Shown in pieces: positions 26,030-38,291 of a stretch of DNA of 64,000 nucleotides. Source of the stretch: Prochilodus magdalenae (Eukaryota; Chordata; Actinopteri; Characiformes; Prochilodontidae); assembly GCA_024036415.1 (NCBI GenBank), contig JAMWET010001661.1, positions 2,612,501 to 2,676,500 of the forward strand, written 5' to 3'. The position numbers were made by a program, and so were the translations under genes. Under the pieces are notes generated by a model, which did not search any database, was not told the DNA's origin, and saw nothing but the letters and a program-made list of their open reading frames with translations. Numbering within the stretch: the stretch's first letter is position 1; each line of letters begins with the position of its first letter.

Positions 26030-26475
26030 CATGATGTTTATTTCCATCCAGACATGAGGACAGCCCATCACCGTCCACTCTGTAAAGCCTTACTCAGCAC
26101 ATCCCAAAGACTTTCAGTGTGGTTGGGGTCAGGAATCTGAATCCCTCTGCAGTAGTGCTGGTACCCAGCCATGCCACCAGGGAAGAAAACATCCATTGAT
26201 GGCATAACCCAGTCATGCAGTAGCTTTAGGTGGTCAGCTACTAAAACACTGACCTGACCACCCGTAGCATCCTCAAATCATACCGCTGCCTCTAGAGGCT
26301 TTTATTATAGGCACAATGGATTGCAGGTACTTCGCTTCATTCCGTTCTTTTCTTACCCTGACACGCCCATTGCTCTGGAATAGGGTAAGTCTGGATTCAT
26401 CAGACCACATGAAAGTTCATATTCTTGGGAAACGCTCCTCTCTTCAATAACATAACCAAACATGGATCTACTGTC
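26030..26475 (-). pseudogene. Tc1-like transposase relic
   Basis: Read on the minus strand: FHVVWSDESRLTLFQSNGRV, RVRKERNEAKYLQSIVP, ASRGSGMI, and later PDPNHTESLWDVLSKALQSG. This is the order of the first catalytic Asp block, the central block and the C-terminal block of Tc1-like transposases. Stops and frame changes interrupt it. It is a dead copy. Confidence 0.75.
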
Positions 26476-26529
26476 CATTCTTACCATTCCACTTAACCAC
26501 GCATTGCTATTTGACAGCTGCTTGTGTCT

Positions 26530-26770
26530 TTACACTATATACACAGTATATACAGACTATACGAGGACGTGACAATGTACATACAGTATTACAGAAATAC
26601 ACAATATACATGCAGCATCCAGATTAAATATGGACAAGCAATATACCGCACACACACTTCCTCCTGTAGAGTATCAACCTGAGCCTCACCACAATCATTT
26701 CAATGCATAAATGTCCTGACATGTTGTGCATATGACAAATAAACCTGAAACTTGAACTTGAAAACCTGAA
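26530..26770 (+). repeat. Retroposon 3' end (LINE/SINE tail)
   Basis: Ends in ATGACAAATAAACCTGAAAC followed by CTTGAACTTGAA. The combination of AATAAA and a short repeated tail is typical of fish L2-type LINE or SINE 3' ends. Confidence 0.4.
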
Positions 26771-26854
26771 CTACATGTATGACGATGTACATGTATGATA
26801 ATGAAATCATGACGCACAGTAGTAAAGATGGGTGTGATGACTATCAGGTAAAAA

Positions 26855-27335
26855 CAGGAGCTATCGCCAAACAGATGATATTGGTGGTCGGTTATTTATG
26901 AGGGTGATGGCCTGAGGAAAGAAACTGCTCAGGTGTCTGGCAGTCTGTGTATTCCGGGTTCTGTAACAGCTGCCAGAGCGGAGGAGTGGATAAAGGTTGT
27001 GTCCAGGGTGTGAGGAATCTTTAATGATATTCCCAGCCTGTTTCCTGATTCTTGAAGAATACAAGTTCTGAATGGAGGGCATGGGAGCACCAATGATTTT
27101 TTCAGCAGTCTTTACCGTTCGCTGCAGTCTATTCCTATCCTGTTTTGTGGCTGCTTCGAACCAGACTGTGATGGATGTGCACAGAATGGATTCGATGACT
27201 GCGGTGTGCAACTGGCTTAACAGCTCCTGGGGCAGACCCAGCCTCCTCGTTTGCCACAGAAGGTGTACCTTCTGTTGGGCCTTTCAGGTTCTAATGATGC
27301 AATGTATAGTTCTTGATCAAATTCCAGTCATTTGA
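26855..27335 (-). pseudogene. LINE ORF2 C-terminal fragment (L2-like)
   Basis: A 116-codon minus-strand frame reads TAVIESILCTSITVWF, then LQRTVKTAEKIIGAPMPSIQ, RKQAGNIIKDSSHPGHNLYP, and SCYRTRNTQTARHLSSFFPQ followed by AITLINN. This is the conserved region after the reverse transcriptase domain in fish LINEs. It continues upstream out of frame. A plus-strand frame over the same bases is a shadow. Confidence 0.85.
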
Positions 27336-27439
27336 GCTTTATTCAGTTTGCCGCTTCTGAAACACATTAACATCTTTTCCATGACTAAAGGATACGTCTT
27401 TCCACATGGTTGTTTAAGAAGTGAAAAGCTACTGGCACT

Positions 27440-27850
27440 AACAGGATGGCTCATAGAGGTCATCACTGCTTGCTGAATGTCTGCCATCATGGCTATGGGG
27501 TCAGTCAAGGACAGTGATAAGGAACGTCATGTCTCAGGACGTGAAACCTGCCCACCATGTTTCAGCCCTGTTGGTTGATTCCTTCTAGGTGCAACTATGT
27601 GGTCAGCACCAAGGGGAACAGTTTGTTGTGGCATGTCACATGTCCAGAAGGTCCACCTTCACTCCATACCGCAAAGTCTGCAGGAACTGTATAAGAATAT
27701 TCAAGCTGAATGGGATGGATTATTAGAGGACCCCATTATGAAACTCCATGCCCAGACATAAGCATTTTGCATTAACAAACATAGCGGCCCGAGGCCATAC
27801 TGAGAGACATCACTTCTGTATGTGTAGCTCAATGAATAGAATAAAAATAA
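27440..27850. repeat. Tc1-like relic, copy C (rearranged)
   Basis: 27440-27600 matches copy B (59977-60520) in + orientation (CACTAACAGGATGGCTCAT, CTGAATGTCTGCC, GTTGATTCCT). 27770-27840 matches copy A in the opposite orientation (CATACTGAGAGACATCACTT, TGTAGCTCAATGAATA). The two parts therefore face each other, as expected of a rearranged or hairpin-type element. Confidence 0.55.
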
Positions 27851-28250
27851 TCCTTATCACTTTAAATTCATTATTATATATTGTCCCTGGTTACCTGTAT
27901 CTTCTTTCAGAATTGCATTTCAATCTAACACTTTCTTCTGGTATTTTTTTATGAGTGTAATAAAATTATTGAACGTATTTTAAAACATTTGTACTTAAGC
28001 AACATTGTGTGAAAGAGCTCACTGAATGGGCAGATAGTTTTATTCTTTTAGGAAATATTTATTGAAACAAGCAGCATCATCTGGCAATACAGAGGGATGA
28101 CTTGTGTCACAGTAAGGGAACTATGAGAGAAGTAGTTACTGTAAATAATAACTGCAGCACTGGATGCATCTCTAATAACAACTCTCTATTTTCTCTTCTC
28201 CCTCCTTGTTGCATCCCTCTGCTGCACTTTGTTTGGTTTTCCCCTCTCAG

Positions 28251-28354
28251 CACCTAGAAAATCACACTGAAAAACCTCCAGATGAACGAGGCAGATATAG
28301 GAGAGGCTTTGTCTCAGTTTAAAGAGTTAAAACAGCCTCTCATTTCTTTGGGCT
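28251..28354 (+). other. Exon-like segment with strong splice sites
   Basis: A long pyrimidine tract ending CCCCTCTCAG precedes 104 bases that end at GGGCT|GTAAGT. It includes an ATG (28282) opening a frame MNEADIGEALSQFKELKQPL that stays open through the donor. No family recognised. It may be an upstream exon of an unannotated transcript or chance. Confidence 0.25.
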
Positions 28355-28589
28355 GTAAGTTCCTGAAACATCTACCCACAAGCATACATGCCTGCCCCAG
28401 ACGCCATCATCTGTACAAAAATCCATCCGAGAGGAGAGCGTGTTTTATTGTAGCTGAGACGCCGTCCTGCTGATTTTAATAAAGCTGAGGCGTCCAGCTC
28501 AGCGAGGAAACGACCGACAGCAACTCTGCATAACAAAGGAAACATGGGGCTTTCCCTGAGAAAACACAGAGTGGGACACTTCAAAATTA

Positions 28590-28715
28590 TTATCTCTCCC
28601 TCTCTCGCTCTCTGTCTCTTTCTTTTTTTCTTTCCTTCTCTCACTCCCTCTCTCTCTAACTCCCTCACTCTCTCTCTCCCTCTCTCTCCCTCTCTCTTTC
28701 TCTCTCTCTTTCTCA
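28590..28715. repeat. CT-rich low-complexity tract
   Basis: TCTC and TCCC repeats; the Arg/Glu-rich minus-strand frames derive from it. Confidence 0.92.
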
Positions 28716-28719
28716 GCAA

Positions 28720-30420
28720 GTGAAGCCGCTCGTGTTATGAAGACATATACACAAGCAGATAAATTGATTTCTCTTTTTTTCACTCCTTCCATCTCAGTCA
28801 GCCTTAAAGCAAACACACTCCAATGAAATCTGAAAAGAAGGAGACATGGCCTGAGAATTGTTTTCTTCAATATGAAGTAAATAAATTGTATTTGGAGAGG
28901 TCACAGCAGGAATACAGAGCAGTTAGACTTTGCGGATTGTCTCCAAAGGAAAACGCCAAGGTTAAAACTTTCTTGCTGTACACAACTCAAAGCAGCTTTT
29001 CCACAAAAAAAATCCCTCACTTAAACCAGGAAACAGAAGCTGCATCCAAAACCACATATTACTATATGAATGTTAGATCTGATGCCATTTTGGGTACAAG
29101 TGTTTCTTCATATACCAAATTTAAGCAACAAAAACAGAACCAGTGAACCTTTTCACCAGCACTTCCTTCTTTAGTGAGGCACCATTGAGGGTTTAAATAA
29201 GTCCAAACTCAGCTTTGCTTCAGCAGTACTGTGGTCTTTGTAGTTTTAATAGACCTAAGTTAGGATATCATTCTAGCCCTTTACTTGTGATGAGAAAGAA
29301 AGAAGAAAATGGCTGCAGCTGATAAGTTGTAATTCTTGGAGGAATGAAGAAAGACAAAGTATGGTCCCAGTAGTATCTCTGTGTTTTGGTTGTCAGTCCA
29401 TTTTCTGTGTGGCCCAGCTATGGTGAAAATACAGCACCTATCCAAGTAATCTATCTAAGAGAGCCAAGCAACTATTGTCAGCCTCTGTCTGACCGACAAA
29501 CCCATGAATCCTGAATGTGAGTTCATAGCAACAAAAACCCTATTAAACCCATAGCCTGTATCAAGGGTATCCACAAACAGCCAGTTTGGCTTTTGCCAGT
29601 GGGTGCTAATTTAAGCCAGATTAGCTAGCCAACTAGCATTAGAGGCCTTTTGCACCAAACTTCATTCTTTCTTTATTCTTTTAATAATTGTTCATTACCT
29701 AATCGACTGCAGTCATTTCCTCTTCTCTTTCTCATTGCAAGTACAGCAACAGAATGATTAAGCTGTTTTTTGCAGTCAGATCTGTCTAATCAAACAGCGT
29801 GTTAGCCAATATTGTAGAACCTTGGACCTGACAATGAAGGTTGGGGTTCCATTGCTCTTTTAAAAGAGCCCATTAGGACGTGTAGATTAGGAGAGAAACT
29901 TGAACAATTGTGGCTATTGGAGAGTTGTGGCAGTATTGGCCCAGGGTCAGGTCGTGCTTTATATGATTGGACTAGTAGGCTTTGAAATGGAAGCTCTGTC
30001 TTACTGCCGCAATATAGCACAGATTTTAAAGCACTTATAGAGAAAAACATTCTCCTGTACCTTGAAGCCTAAACTGTGTGGTGACACATGGGCACCTGAG
30101 GACACAGGACCCATGAGGTTTGGAAATGGCAGTGATCCATTGTGTCCACTTTCTGGAGCTGAATTCTGACTTACACATGATATAATGACTAGAACCTCAA
30201 ACTTTAACCCCACACAAAATGGCCGTGATTGGAGATCACATAAACCCTTGGTGAAGTGGAATGGTAAAAAATGGACGGAAGAACTCATGGCTATGTTCAA
30301 AAGTAAAGTAATTCCCACAAGATAAAAACTTACAGAATTGGGTCTAAACACCTGTGTGTTTATAAGTGAATCTAATTGGAAAATGGAGAGCCTAGCGAGC
30401 ATAAATATTAGACTCCCATA
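28720..30420. other. Intergenic, nothing recognised
   Basis: A 107-codon + frame at 28823-29146 and a 133-codon minus frame at 30001-30402 show no domain, signal peptide or supporting context. Both are treated as chance. Confidence 0.4.
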
Positions 30421-30429
30421 AGTCCAGAA

Positions 30430-30910
30430 TGACCCTTTTACAGAGTTAAGGGGGCTTCAGGGTATAGGGGTAAGCACATGAAGCGCTGCCCAACATGCAT
30501 AGTGGCCACTGTGCAACCCTCTGGAGGCAGTCTTAAGATCAGGAGGTGTTTCAGTTGGTCAGGTTGAGGCTCAGCAACATTATCTGGCAATAAAATAAAC
30601 TCAGCTGACCACCTGAATGAACGAGAAGGTTTTACAATCATTTTCACACATGAACTGGCCATCACAGAGTCCTGACATCAGCCCCCCTGAACGTCTTTGG
30701 CATCTGCTAAAGAAGACTTTATGGAGTAACCTGATTCTCCCAACCTCTCTGAAACTCTGAAGACAAATGTTGAGGCATTTTATAAGGTGGTTGAAACAAT
30801 GCCAAAGCTAATACATGCTGTAATTAGTGTTAAATGACCAGACATTAACTTACAAATGTTTTTATTATTTATTGCCCATGCCTCCAGAATTCCATATATA
30901 TAATTACCAT
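30430..30910 (+). pseudogene. Tc1-like transposase relic, C-terminal part
   Basis: A + strand frame beginning near 30651 reads MNWPSQSPDISPPERLWHLL, then KKTLWSNLILP. It is followed in a shifted frame by ETLKTNVEAFYKVVETMPKL, then IHAVIS. This is the third catalytic region of Tc1-like transposases: WPSQSPDxxPxExLW, then ESMPxR-type. It is frameshifted and lacks the N-terminal half. Confidence 0.7.
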
Positions 30911-31735
30911 AGAAACCCAAGGTACCATTAGGAAAGAAAAAAATAAAAATATACTATCACATGGACATTGTCAAAAAGGTCATCTTTCCCTTTAAAACAG
31001 CGCCGGTGTCTGTGTGGGTTGTGTTCTAATACAGATCCTTAAAATATCAAGTCAAGTTTACTGCAACAGAAAGTGTACTTTAACATTGGCTCTCATTCAA
31101 GAGGCTTATTTCATATGCTACTTTGGGTTAGTGTAAGTGAGACATTTTAAATAAATAATTCAGCAGAAAGTTAAGGAGGTCAAACAGCAAATCGCGTTGA
31201 TGTTAACAAGTGTCAGAAAGAGATCTGCGGGTGTTCAGAGTGTAAGCACCTGCTGTTTGAGGATGCATTGCCATCTGTGACCACTTTTACATTAACATCA
31301 TATCTCTTAACTCATGAATTAGACAGAGAGCTCTTTCGGAACCAAACCACGGCTGGATCATTCATAAATAACTAATCACATTCCCCTGTTGAATGGCACA
31401 AAGCAGCACAGTAGGTGAGAAGAAGCTTTGACTGACACCAGATGACACCAGGTAACTGCTAGAAGAAGCTGAGACATAGCCCGAGCCCAGAATCTGTCAG
31501 CATGTCATCGCCTGAGCTTCTGAAAAAAATTAAACCTTCTATTTACCCTCAGAAGTCCACAACAGAGACCAACAGCAAGAGACTCTCACATCAGCAGCAT
31601 ACCATCTATTAGCATCCTACCTCGAGCAGTGAGATAGGGCCTATCAGTGGAAAACAAACTGACAGATTACTGCACATAACATGGACCTCCTTTAGAACAT
31701 TCCGGGAAATCTGTTCTGCTTGAGAGTTCTGGTTA
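30911..31735. other. Non-repetitive block, possibly regulatory
   Basis: 31240-31400 is complex, AT-rich sequence with TAACTAATCACATT and TTCATAAATAACTAATC words and no repeats. It resembles conserved non-coding DNA, but this is untested. Confidence 0.25.
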
Positions 31736-33075
31736 GTGCTACAGACATTTTCTCCTAATCTGTCTGATAGACATTTCATCCTGGGTGAACTGATGGACGT
31801 TCCCTATTAATTCATCCCAATGGAGGTTTTTTCGAAATCATCTGATAACATTACTTCTAGATCTGTGTAATATAAAATCTTTATAATCTGTTTGATGGAC
31901 AGTTCCTCCACATGTATCTGATGAACATTTCCTTCTTCCATTCTACTGATTCGTCTGTTTACTTCTTGATCCAGCTAATCCATGTTTCCTCCTGATCTTT
32001 CTGTCGGACAGCTTCTCTGCATCAGTCTTATGGACAGGTTCTCCTGATTCATCTGATGGACATTTCCTCCTGATCCATCGGAGAGATTCCTCTGATGGAC
32101 ATTTTCCCCTGACCCATTGGAGGGATTCCTCTGATGGACATTTCCTCCTGACCCATCGGAGGGATTCCTCTGATGGACATTTCCTCCCGACCCATTGGAG
32201 GGATTCCTCTGATGGACATTTCCTCCTGACCCATCGGAGGGATTCCTCTGATGGACATTTCCTCCTGACCCATCGGAGGGATTCCTCTGATGGACATTTC
32301 CTCCTGACCCATTGGAGGGATTCCTCTGATGGACATTTCCCCCTGACCCATTGGAGGGATTCCTCTGATGGACATTTCCCCCTGACCCATTGGAGAGATT
32401 CCTCTGATGGACATTTTCCCCTGACCCATTGGAGGGATTCCTCTGATGGACATTTCCTCCTGACCCATCGGAGAGATTCCTCTGATGGACATTTCCTCCC
32501 GACCCATTGGAGGGATTCCTCTGATGGACATTTCCTCCTGACCCATCGGAGGGATTCCTCTGATGGACATTTCCTCCTGACCCATCGGAGGGATTCCTCT
32601 GATGGACATTTCCTCCTGACCCATTGGAGGGATTCCTCTGATGGACATTTCCCCCTGACCCATTGGAGGGATTCCTCTGATGGACATTTCCCCCTGACCC
32701 ATTGGAGAGATTCCTCTGATGGACATTTTCCCCTGACCCATTGGAGGGATTCCTCTGATGGACATTTCCTCCTGACCCATCGGAGGGATTCCTCTGATGG
32801 ACATTTCCTCCCGACCCATTGGAGGGATTCCTCTGATGGACATTTCCTCCTGACCCATTAGAGGGATTCCTCTGATGGACATTTCTTCCTGATTCATCTG
32901 ATGGACAGCTCTTCCTGCTTCATCTGATAGACAGATCCTTCTGATTTATCTGATGGACATTTCCTCCTGATTTGTCTGATGGACAGCCCCTCTTGGACCT
33001 GTCCTCTTGATCTGTCTGACGAGTGTTTTGTGGGGATCTGTATGATGGACACTTCCTCCCGATCCGGACATTGTG
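31736..33075. repeat. 39-bp minisatellite with 312-bp higher-order unit
   Basis: The core (32045-32900) holds about 22 copies of a 39-bp unit: ATTCCTCTGATGGACATTTC, then CTCCTGACCC and ATCGGAGGG. Variant copies recur every eight units: the ATTTTCCCCT variant is at 32101, 32413 and 32725, exactly 312 bases apart. The flanks (31736-32044 and 32901-33075) hold decayed GATGGACATTTCCTCCTGAT copies. The minus strand is open for 282 codons because 39 is divisible by three; the frame has no promoter or gene context. Confidence 0.95.
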
Positions 33076-33079
33076 TCTC

Positions 33080-33945
33080 GTCTCTCGTCTTTCTGACCCA
33101 GTGTAACTGTTATCTTTGTTTCTGTGTAGTCCAATAAGTCAAGCGGCTCTTTGCCCTCCAGAAAATGGGTTTACAGTGATATAACGGCAATCAATATTTC
33201 AGTTACAGTACAGTGACTTCTTCTGAATGTGTGTGAGTGTGTGCATGTGCAGTGTTATCGTGCTGTATCATGAATGTTGTGTATCTATCTCTCTATCTCT
33301 CTGGCTGTATTTATATATGTAAATGAGTAGCAGCTAAAGCAGGCAGTGGTTGTACAGTAACACATGGTAAATGCTGAGCCTGACTGGAATTCATTCTCCA
33401 AAACATATTTGAAAATAACCACTGAAATGTTGAGTTAAAGAGAGACGGAAAGAGATATTACCTTTTTCTTTTCGTCTGTGTCTCACATACTCCATCATTC
33501 ATGCATTCTCTCTCTCTCCTGGTGGTGAAGCACTAATAGGAGTGTTGGGGTGAACAAGTGCCGCATTATTGGCAGACAGGCAGCTGGGAGCAAAGGAGGG
33601 AGGAAGATGGAGGGAGGGAGGAGGATGGAGGGACAGAGGGAGGGAGGGCTGTTCCACACTCAGCCAGATGAGCAGAGCAATTCTAGGGTCAGATTTCTCC
33701 TCTACAGCACTGTAGGGAATTAGATCTCCAGCTATTTGTACAATTCACACTTTCAAAGTTTCCAGAAATTTTGGTGGCACCAAAAACCTTTCTACGACAA
33801 CAGATCTGTTTTCTGTGCCATTGGTACATGGCCCACTATGAGAAGCATCAGTTTATTTTTTTCTTTAAATAGAACATTAATATCAAAGTCCAACTGAAAT
33901 AGTGGAACCTATTAAAATAAATAATGCACTTACATAAGCATGTCT
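33080..33945. other. Spacer between two large arrays, with a G-rich tract
   Basis: A purine-rich GGAGGGA tract at 33590-33650 includes four GGG runs with loops of 5, 1 and 1 bases (33630-33648), a G-quadruplex pattern. The rest is unrecognised. Confidence 0.5.
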
Positions 33946-33949
33946 AACC

Positions 33950-36900
33950 TAACATAAACCGGACATAACCTATATTATGTATTGCACTCACAATACTCAC
34001 TACAATCACATATAAACTTACTTTACTCACAATACTCACTATAAACACAAAACTCACTATACTCACTATAATCACGTATAAACTCACGATACTCACAGCA
34101 CTCACAATACTCACTATAATCACAAAACTCACAATACTCACTATAATCACATATAAACTCCTGATACTCACAGCACTCACAATACTCACTATAATCACAA
34201 AACTCACCATACTCACTGTAATCACATATAAACTCACGATACTCACAGCACTCACAATACTCACTATAAACACAAAACTCACCATACTCACTATAATAAC
34301 ATATAAACTCCTGATACTCACAGCACTTACAATACTCACTATAAACACAAAACTCACAATACTCACTATAATCACAAAACTCACCATACTCATTATAATT
34401 ACATATAAACTCACGATACTCACAGCACTCACAATACTCACTATAATTACAAAACTCACTATAATCACATATAAACCCACGATACTCACAGCACTCACAA
34501 TACTCACAATAATCATGTATAAAATCACAATTTTCACAACACTCACAATACTCACTATAATTACAAAACTCACAATACTCACTATAATCACATATAAACT
34601 CACAATACTAACAGCACTCACAATACTCACTATAATCACAAAACTCACAATACTCACTATAATCACATATAAACTCACAATACTCACACCACTTACAATA
34701 CTTACTATAATCACAAAACTCACAATACTCACTACAATCACATATAAACTCACAATACAAACAGTATTCACAATACTCACTATAAGCACAAAACTCACCA
34801 TACTCACTATAATAACATATAAACTCACAATACTCACAGCACTCACTATAATCACAAAACTCACAATACTCATTATAATCACATATAAACTCACAATACT
34901 CACAGCACTCACTATAATCACAAAACTCACAATACTCATTATAATCACATATAAACTCACAATACTCACAGCACTCACAATACTCACTATAAAAACAAAA
35001 CTCACAATACTCACTATAATCACATATAAACTCACGATACTCACAGCGCTTACAATACTCATTATAATCACAAAACACAAAACTCACCTCACTCACAATA
35101 CTCACTATAAACACAAAACTCACCATACTCACTATAATCACAAATAAACTCACAATACTCACAGCACTCACAATACTCACTACAATCACATATAAACTTA
35201 CTTTACTCACAATACTCACTATAAACACAAAACTTACAATACTCATTATAATCACATATAAACTCACAATACTCACAGCACTCACAATACTCACTATAAT
35301 CACAAAACTCACAATACTCACTATAATCACATATAAACTCACGATACTCACAGCGCTCACAATACTCACTAAAATCACAAAACACACAAAACTCACCTCA
35401 CTCACAATACTCACTATAATCACAAAACTCACAATACTCACTATAATCACATATAAACTCACGATACTCACAGCACTCACAATACTCACTATAGTCACAA
35501 AACTCACAATACTCACTATAAACACAAAACTCAGCATACTCACTATAATCACATATAAACTCACGACACTCACAGCACTCACTATAATCACAAAACTCAC
35601 AATACTCATTATAATCACATATAAACTCACAATACTCACAGCACTCACAATACTCACTATAAAAACAAAACTCACAATACTCACTATAATCACATATAAA
35701 CTCACGACACTCACAGCACTCACTATAATCACAAAACTCACAATACTCATTATAATCACATATAAACTCACAATACTCACAGCACTCACAATACTCACTA
35801 TAAAAACAAAACTCACAATACTCACTATAATCACATATAAACTCACGACACTCACAGCACTCACTATAATCACAAAACTCACAATACTCATTATAATCAC
35901 ATATAAACTCACAATACTCACAGCACTCACAATACTCACTATAAAAACAAAACTCACCATACTCACTACAATCACATATAAACTCACAATACTCACAGCA
36001 CTCACAATACTCACTACAATCACATATAAACTTACTTTACTCACAATACTCACTATAAACACAAAACTCAACATACTCACTATAATCACATATAAACTCA
36101 CAATACTCACAGCACTCACAATACTCACTATAAACACAAAACTCACCATACTTACTATAATCACATATAAACTCACGATACTCACAGCGCTCACAATACT
36201 CACTATAAACACAAAACTCACCATACTCACTATAAACACAAAACTCACCATACTCACAATAATCATGTATAAAATCACAATTCTCACAGCACTCACAATA
36301 CTCATTATAATCACATATAAACTTACTTTACTCACAATACTCACTATAAACACAACACTCACTATACTCATTATAATTACATGTAAACTCACAATACTCA
36401 CAGCACTCACAATACTCACTATAATCACAAAACTCACCTCATTCACTATACTCACTATAATCACAGCACTCACAATACTCACTATACACACAAAACTCAC
36501 CATACTCACTATAATCACATATAAACTCACGATACTTACATGTCTCACATAACTCACATTTCTGACAGCACTCACATCACTCACATTTCTCACAGCACTC
36601 ACATCACTCACATTTCTCACAGCACTCACATCACTCACATTTCTCACAGCACTCACATCACTCACATTTCTCACAGCACTCACATCACTCACATTTCTCA
36701 CAGCACTCACAATGCTTACATTTCTCACAGCACTCACAATGCTTACATTTAACACAGTACTCATATCACTCACAATTCTCAAAGCACTCACATCACTCAC
36801 AATGCTCACATTTCACACAGTACTCACATCACTCACATTTCTCATAATACTCACAGTACTCACATCACTCACATTACTCACAATGCTCACATCATTCACA

Positions 36901-37215
36901 ATCTTTACATTTAACCCAGGACTTACATTTCTCACAATATTCACATTTCTCACAGCACTTACATTTTACACAGTACTCACATCACTCACAATGCTCACAG
37001 CACTTACATTTCTCACAGCACTTACATTTCACACAGCACTTACATTTCACACTGTACTCAGAGCACTTACATTTCTCACAGTACTCACATCACTAACAAT
37101 ACTCACATTCCACATAGCACTTACACTTGCAGTACTCACATTTTTACACTACTTACATCACTCACAATACTCACTTCACATGAATTGCACTAATCACATT
37201 TCTCACAGTAAGACA
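33950..37215. repeat. 3.3-kb minisatellite built from a 9-bp motif
   Basis: The basic word is CTCACAATA and variants (CTCACTATA, ATCACATAT, ATCACAAAA). Words are grouped into larger units: a 141-bp unit is tandem in three copies (TCACGACACT at 35561, 35702 and 35843), and 36545-36720 uses a 27-bp unit, TCACTCACATTTCTCACAGC then ACTCACA. All periods are multiples of three, so the minus strand stays open for 378 and 733 codons (Val/Ser/Ile-rich). No gene is inferred. The array ends about 1.1 kb before the vstm2b start codon. Confidence 0.96.
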
Positions 37216-37299
37216 CTCTGGTGTTTTTGTGGTGCAGCCCTCTGAGGTTGTTCATGTCATGTCATGATATTTAGAGAAACATCTTCACTTTAACATTTT

Positions 37300-37350
37300 T
37301 ACACACACACACGCACACACGTACACACACACACACACACACACACACTG
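37300..37350. repeat. CA microsatellite
   Basis: ACACACAC with CGC interruptions between the large array and the vstm2b promoter region. Confidence 0.95.
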
Positions 37351-37841
37351 ATAAAATCACTCATGCCCCTGCCACAACCCCCACCCCAACTCTGCATTAG
37401 GTGCATCTGTGATCAGCATCATCTGAGTCTGTGTCACGCGTTTCCTCCTGCCGGTTTCCCGCGCTGTTGGACACGTCAGAGCTCTCTCTCTCCCTCTCTC
37501 TCTCCGTCTCTCTCACACACGGTCGTCAGAGCTCCTCCTCACCAATACACACACACGCACACACACAGCTCCTCTCGCTCAGTCGCGCTCTGTCTCCGTA
37601 CGATTGTGGATGTGCTGCTTTTGGGATTTTTCAGATTCAAGTTTATTTTTATTTTATGCTGTTTATTGTAGGGTGAGGTTGTTTACTGAAGGTTATTTAT
37701 TGAATTGTTGTGTAGGGTGTTAGTTGTGTGGGGCAGAGCAGTGGACAGCGTGCGTTCAGAATGCGGAGTTTCATCCGGGGATTTAAAGCTTCCTCCCTGC
37801 AGCCCGGCATGAGAGCTGCTGTGGATCTGGAGTGCCATCAC

Positions 37842-38250
37842 TGAGGAGGTCTGTCACCAAGCTCTCTCAGTCAGGATCCAGAGCTTTCTCATTCGGGATC
37901 TAGAGCTCTCTGAGCTAAGAGGAGGGCTGGGATTGAGAATTTGGACCTGTGTCAATGAAGAGGAGGTCTGTGACAGAGGATCTGGAACTCTGTCAGCAAA
38001 CAGGAGGTCTGTGACTGAGGTTCTGGAGCTCTGTCAGTAAAGAGGAGGTCTGTGACTGATATTCTGGAGCTCTGTCAGTAAAGAGGAGGTCAGTGACTGA
38101 GGATCTGGAGCTCCGTCAGTGAAAAGGAGGTCTGTGTTGGAGGATCTGGAGCTCCATCAGTGAAGAGGAGGTCTATGATTGAGTAGCTGGAGCTCCGTCA
38201 GTGAAGAGGAGGTCTGTGACTGAGGATCGGAGCTCTGTTAGTGAGGAGGA
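37842..38250 (+). repeat. 41-bp tandem repeat in the vstm2b leader
   Basis: About nine to ten diverged copies of a 41-bp unit with the form GGATCTGGAGCTCNGTCAGT, then AAAGAGGAGGTCTGTGACTGA. Copies range from near-identical (38000-38220) to partly deleted at the edges. It lies immediately upstream of the vstm2b start codon, so it would be in the 5' UTR if transcription starts upstream of it. The period is not a multiple of three. Confidence 0.9.
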
Positions 38251-38291
38251 TGACAATGGTGATAAAGGACCACGCTTGTGAGTGTGTGTGA
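38250..38291 (+). other. Upstream ORF ending 8 bases before the vstm2b start
   Basis: ATG at 38250 (purine at -3, with a second in-frame ATG two codons later) opens a 13-codon frame that stops with TGA at 38289-38291. Eight bases separate that stop from the main ATG. The arrangement would let ribosomes terminate very close to the main start. Only the sequence is seen; translation is not shown. Confidence 0.4.

Noticed and set aside
28823..29146. 107-codon + strand frame
   Set aside because: Non-repetitive but without a domain, signal peptide, splice context or biased codon pattern that I can see. Lengths like this occur by chance in 64 kb.
32049..32897. 282-codon minus-strand frame with a 13-residue repeat
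   Set aside because: Product of the 39-bp minisatellite. No signal peptide, neighbouring exon or non-repeat domain.
31736..33075. CRISPR-like array
   Set aside because: Units are contiguous tandem copies without unique spacers, and the genome is eukaryotic.
34608..36809. 733-codon minus-strand open frame
   Set aside because: It lies wholly in the 9-bp-motif array. The frame is open only because the period is a multiple of three, and the protein is a simple Val/Ser/Ile repeat that changes frame without a start or splice context.
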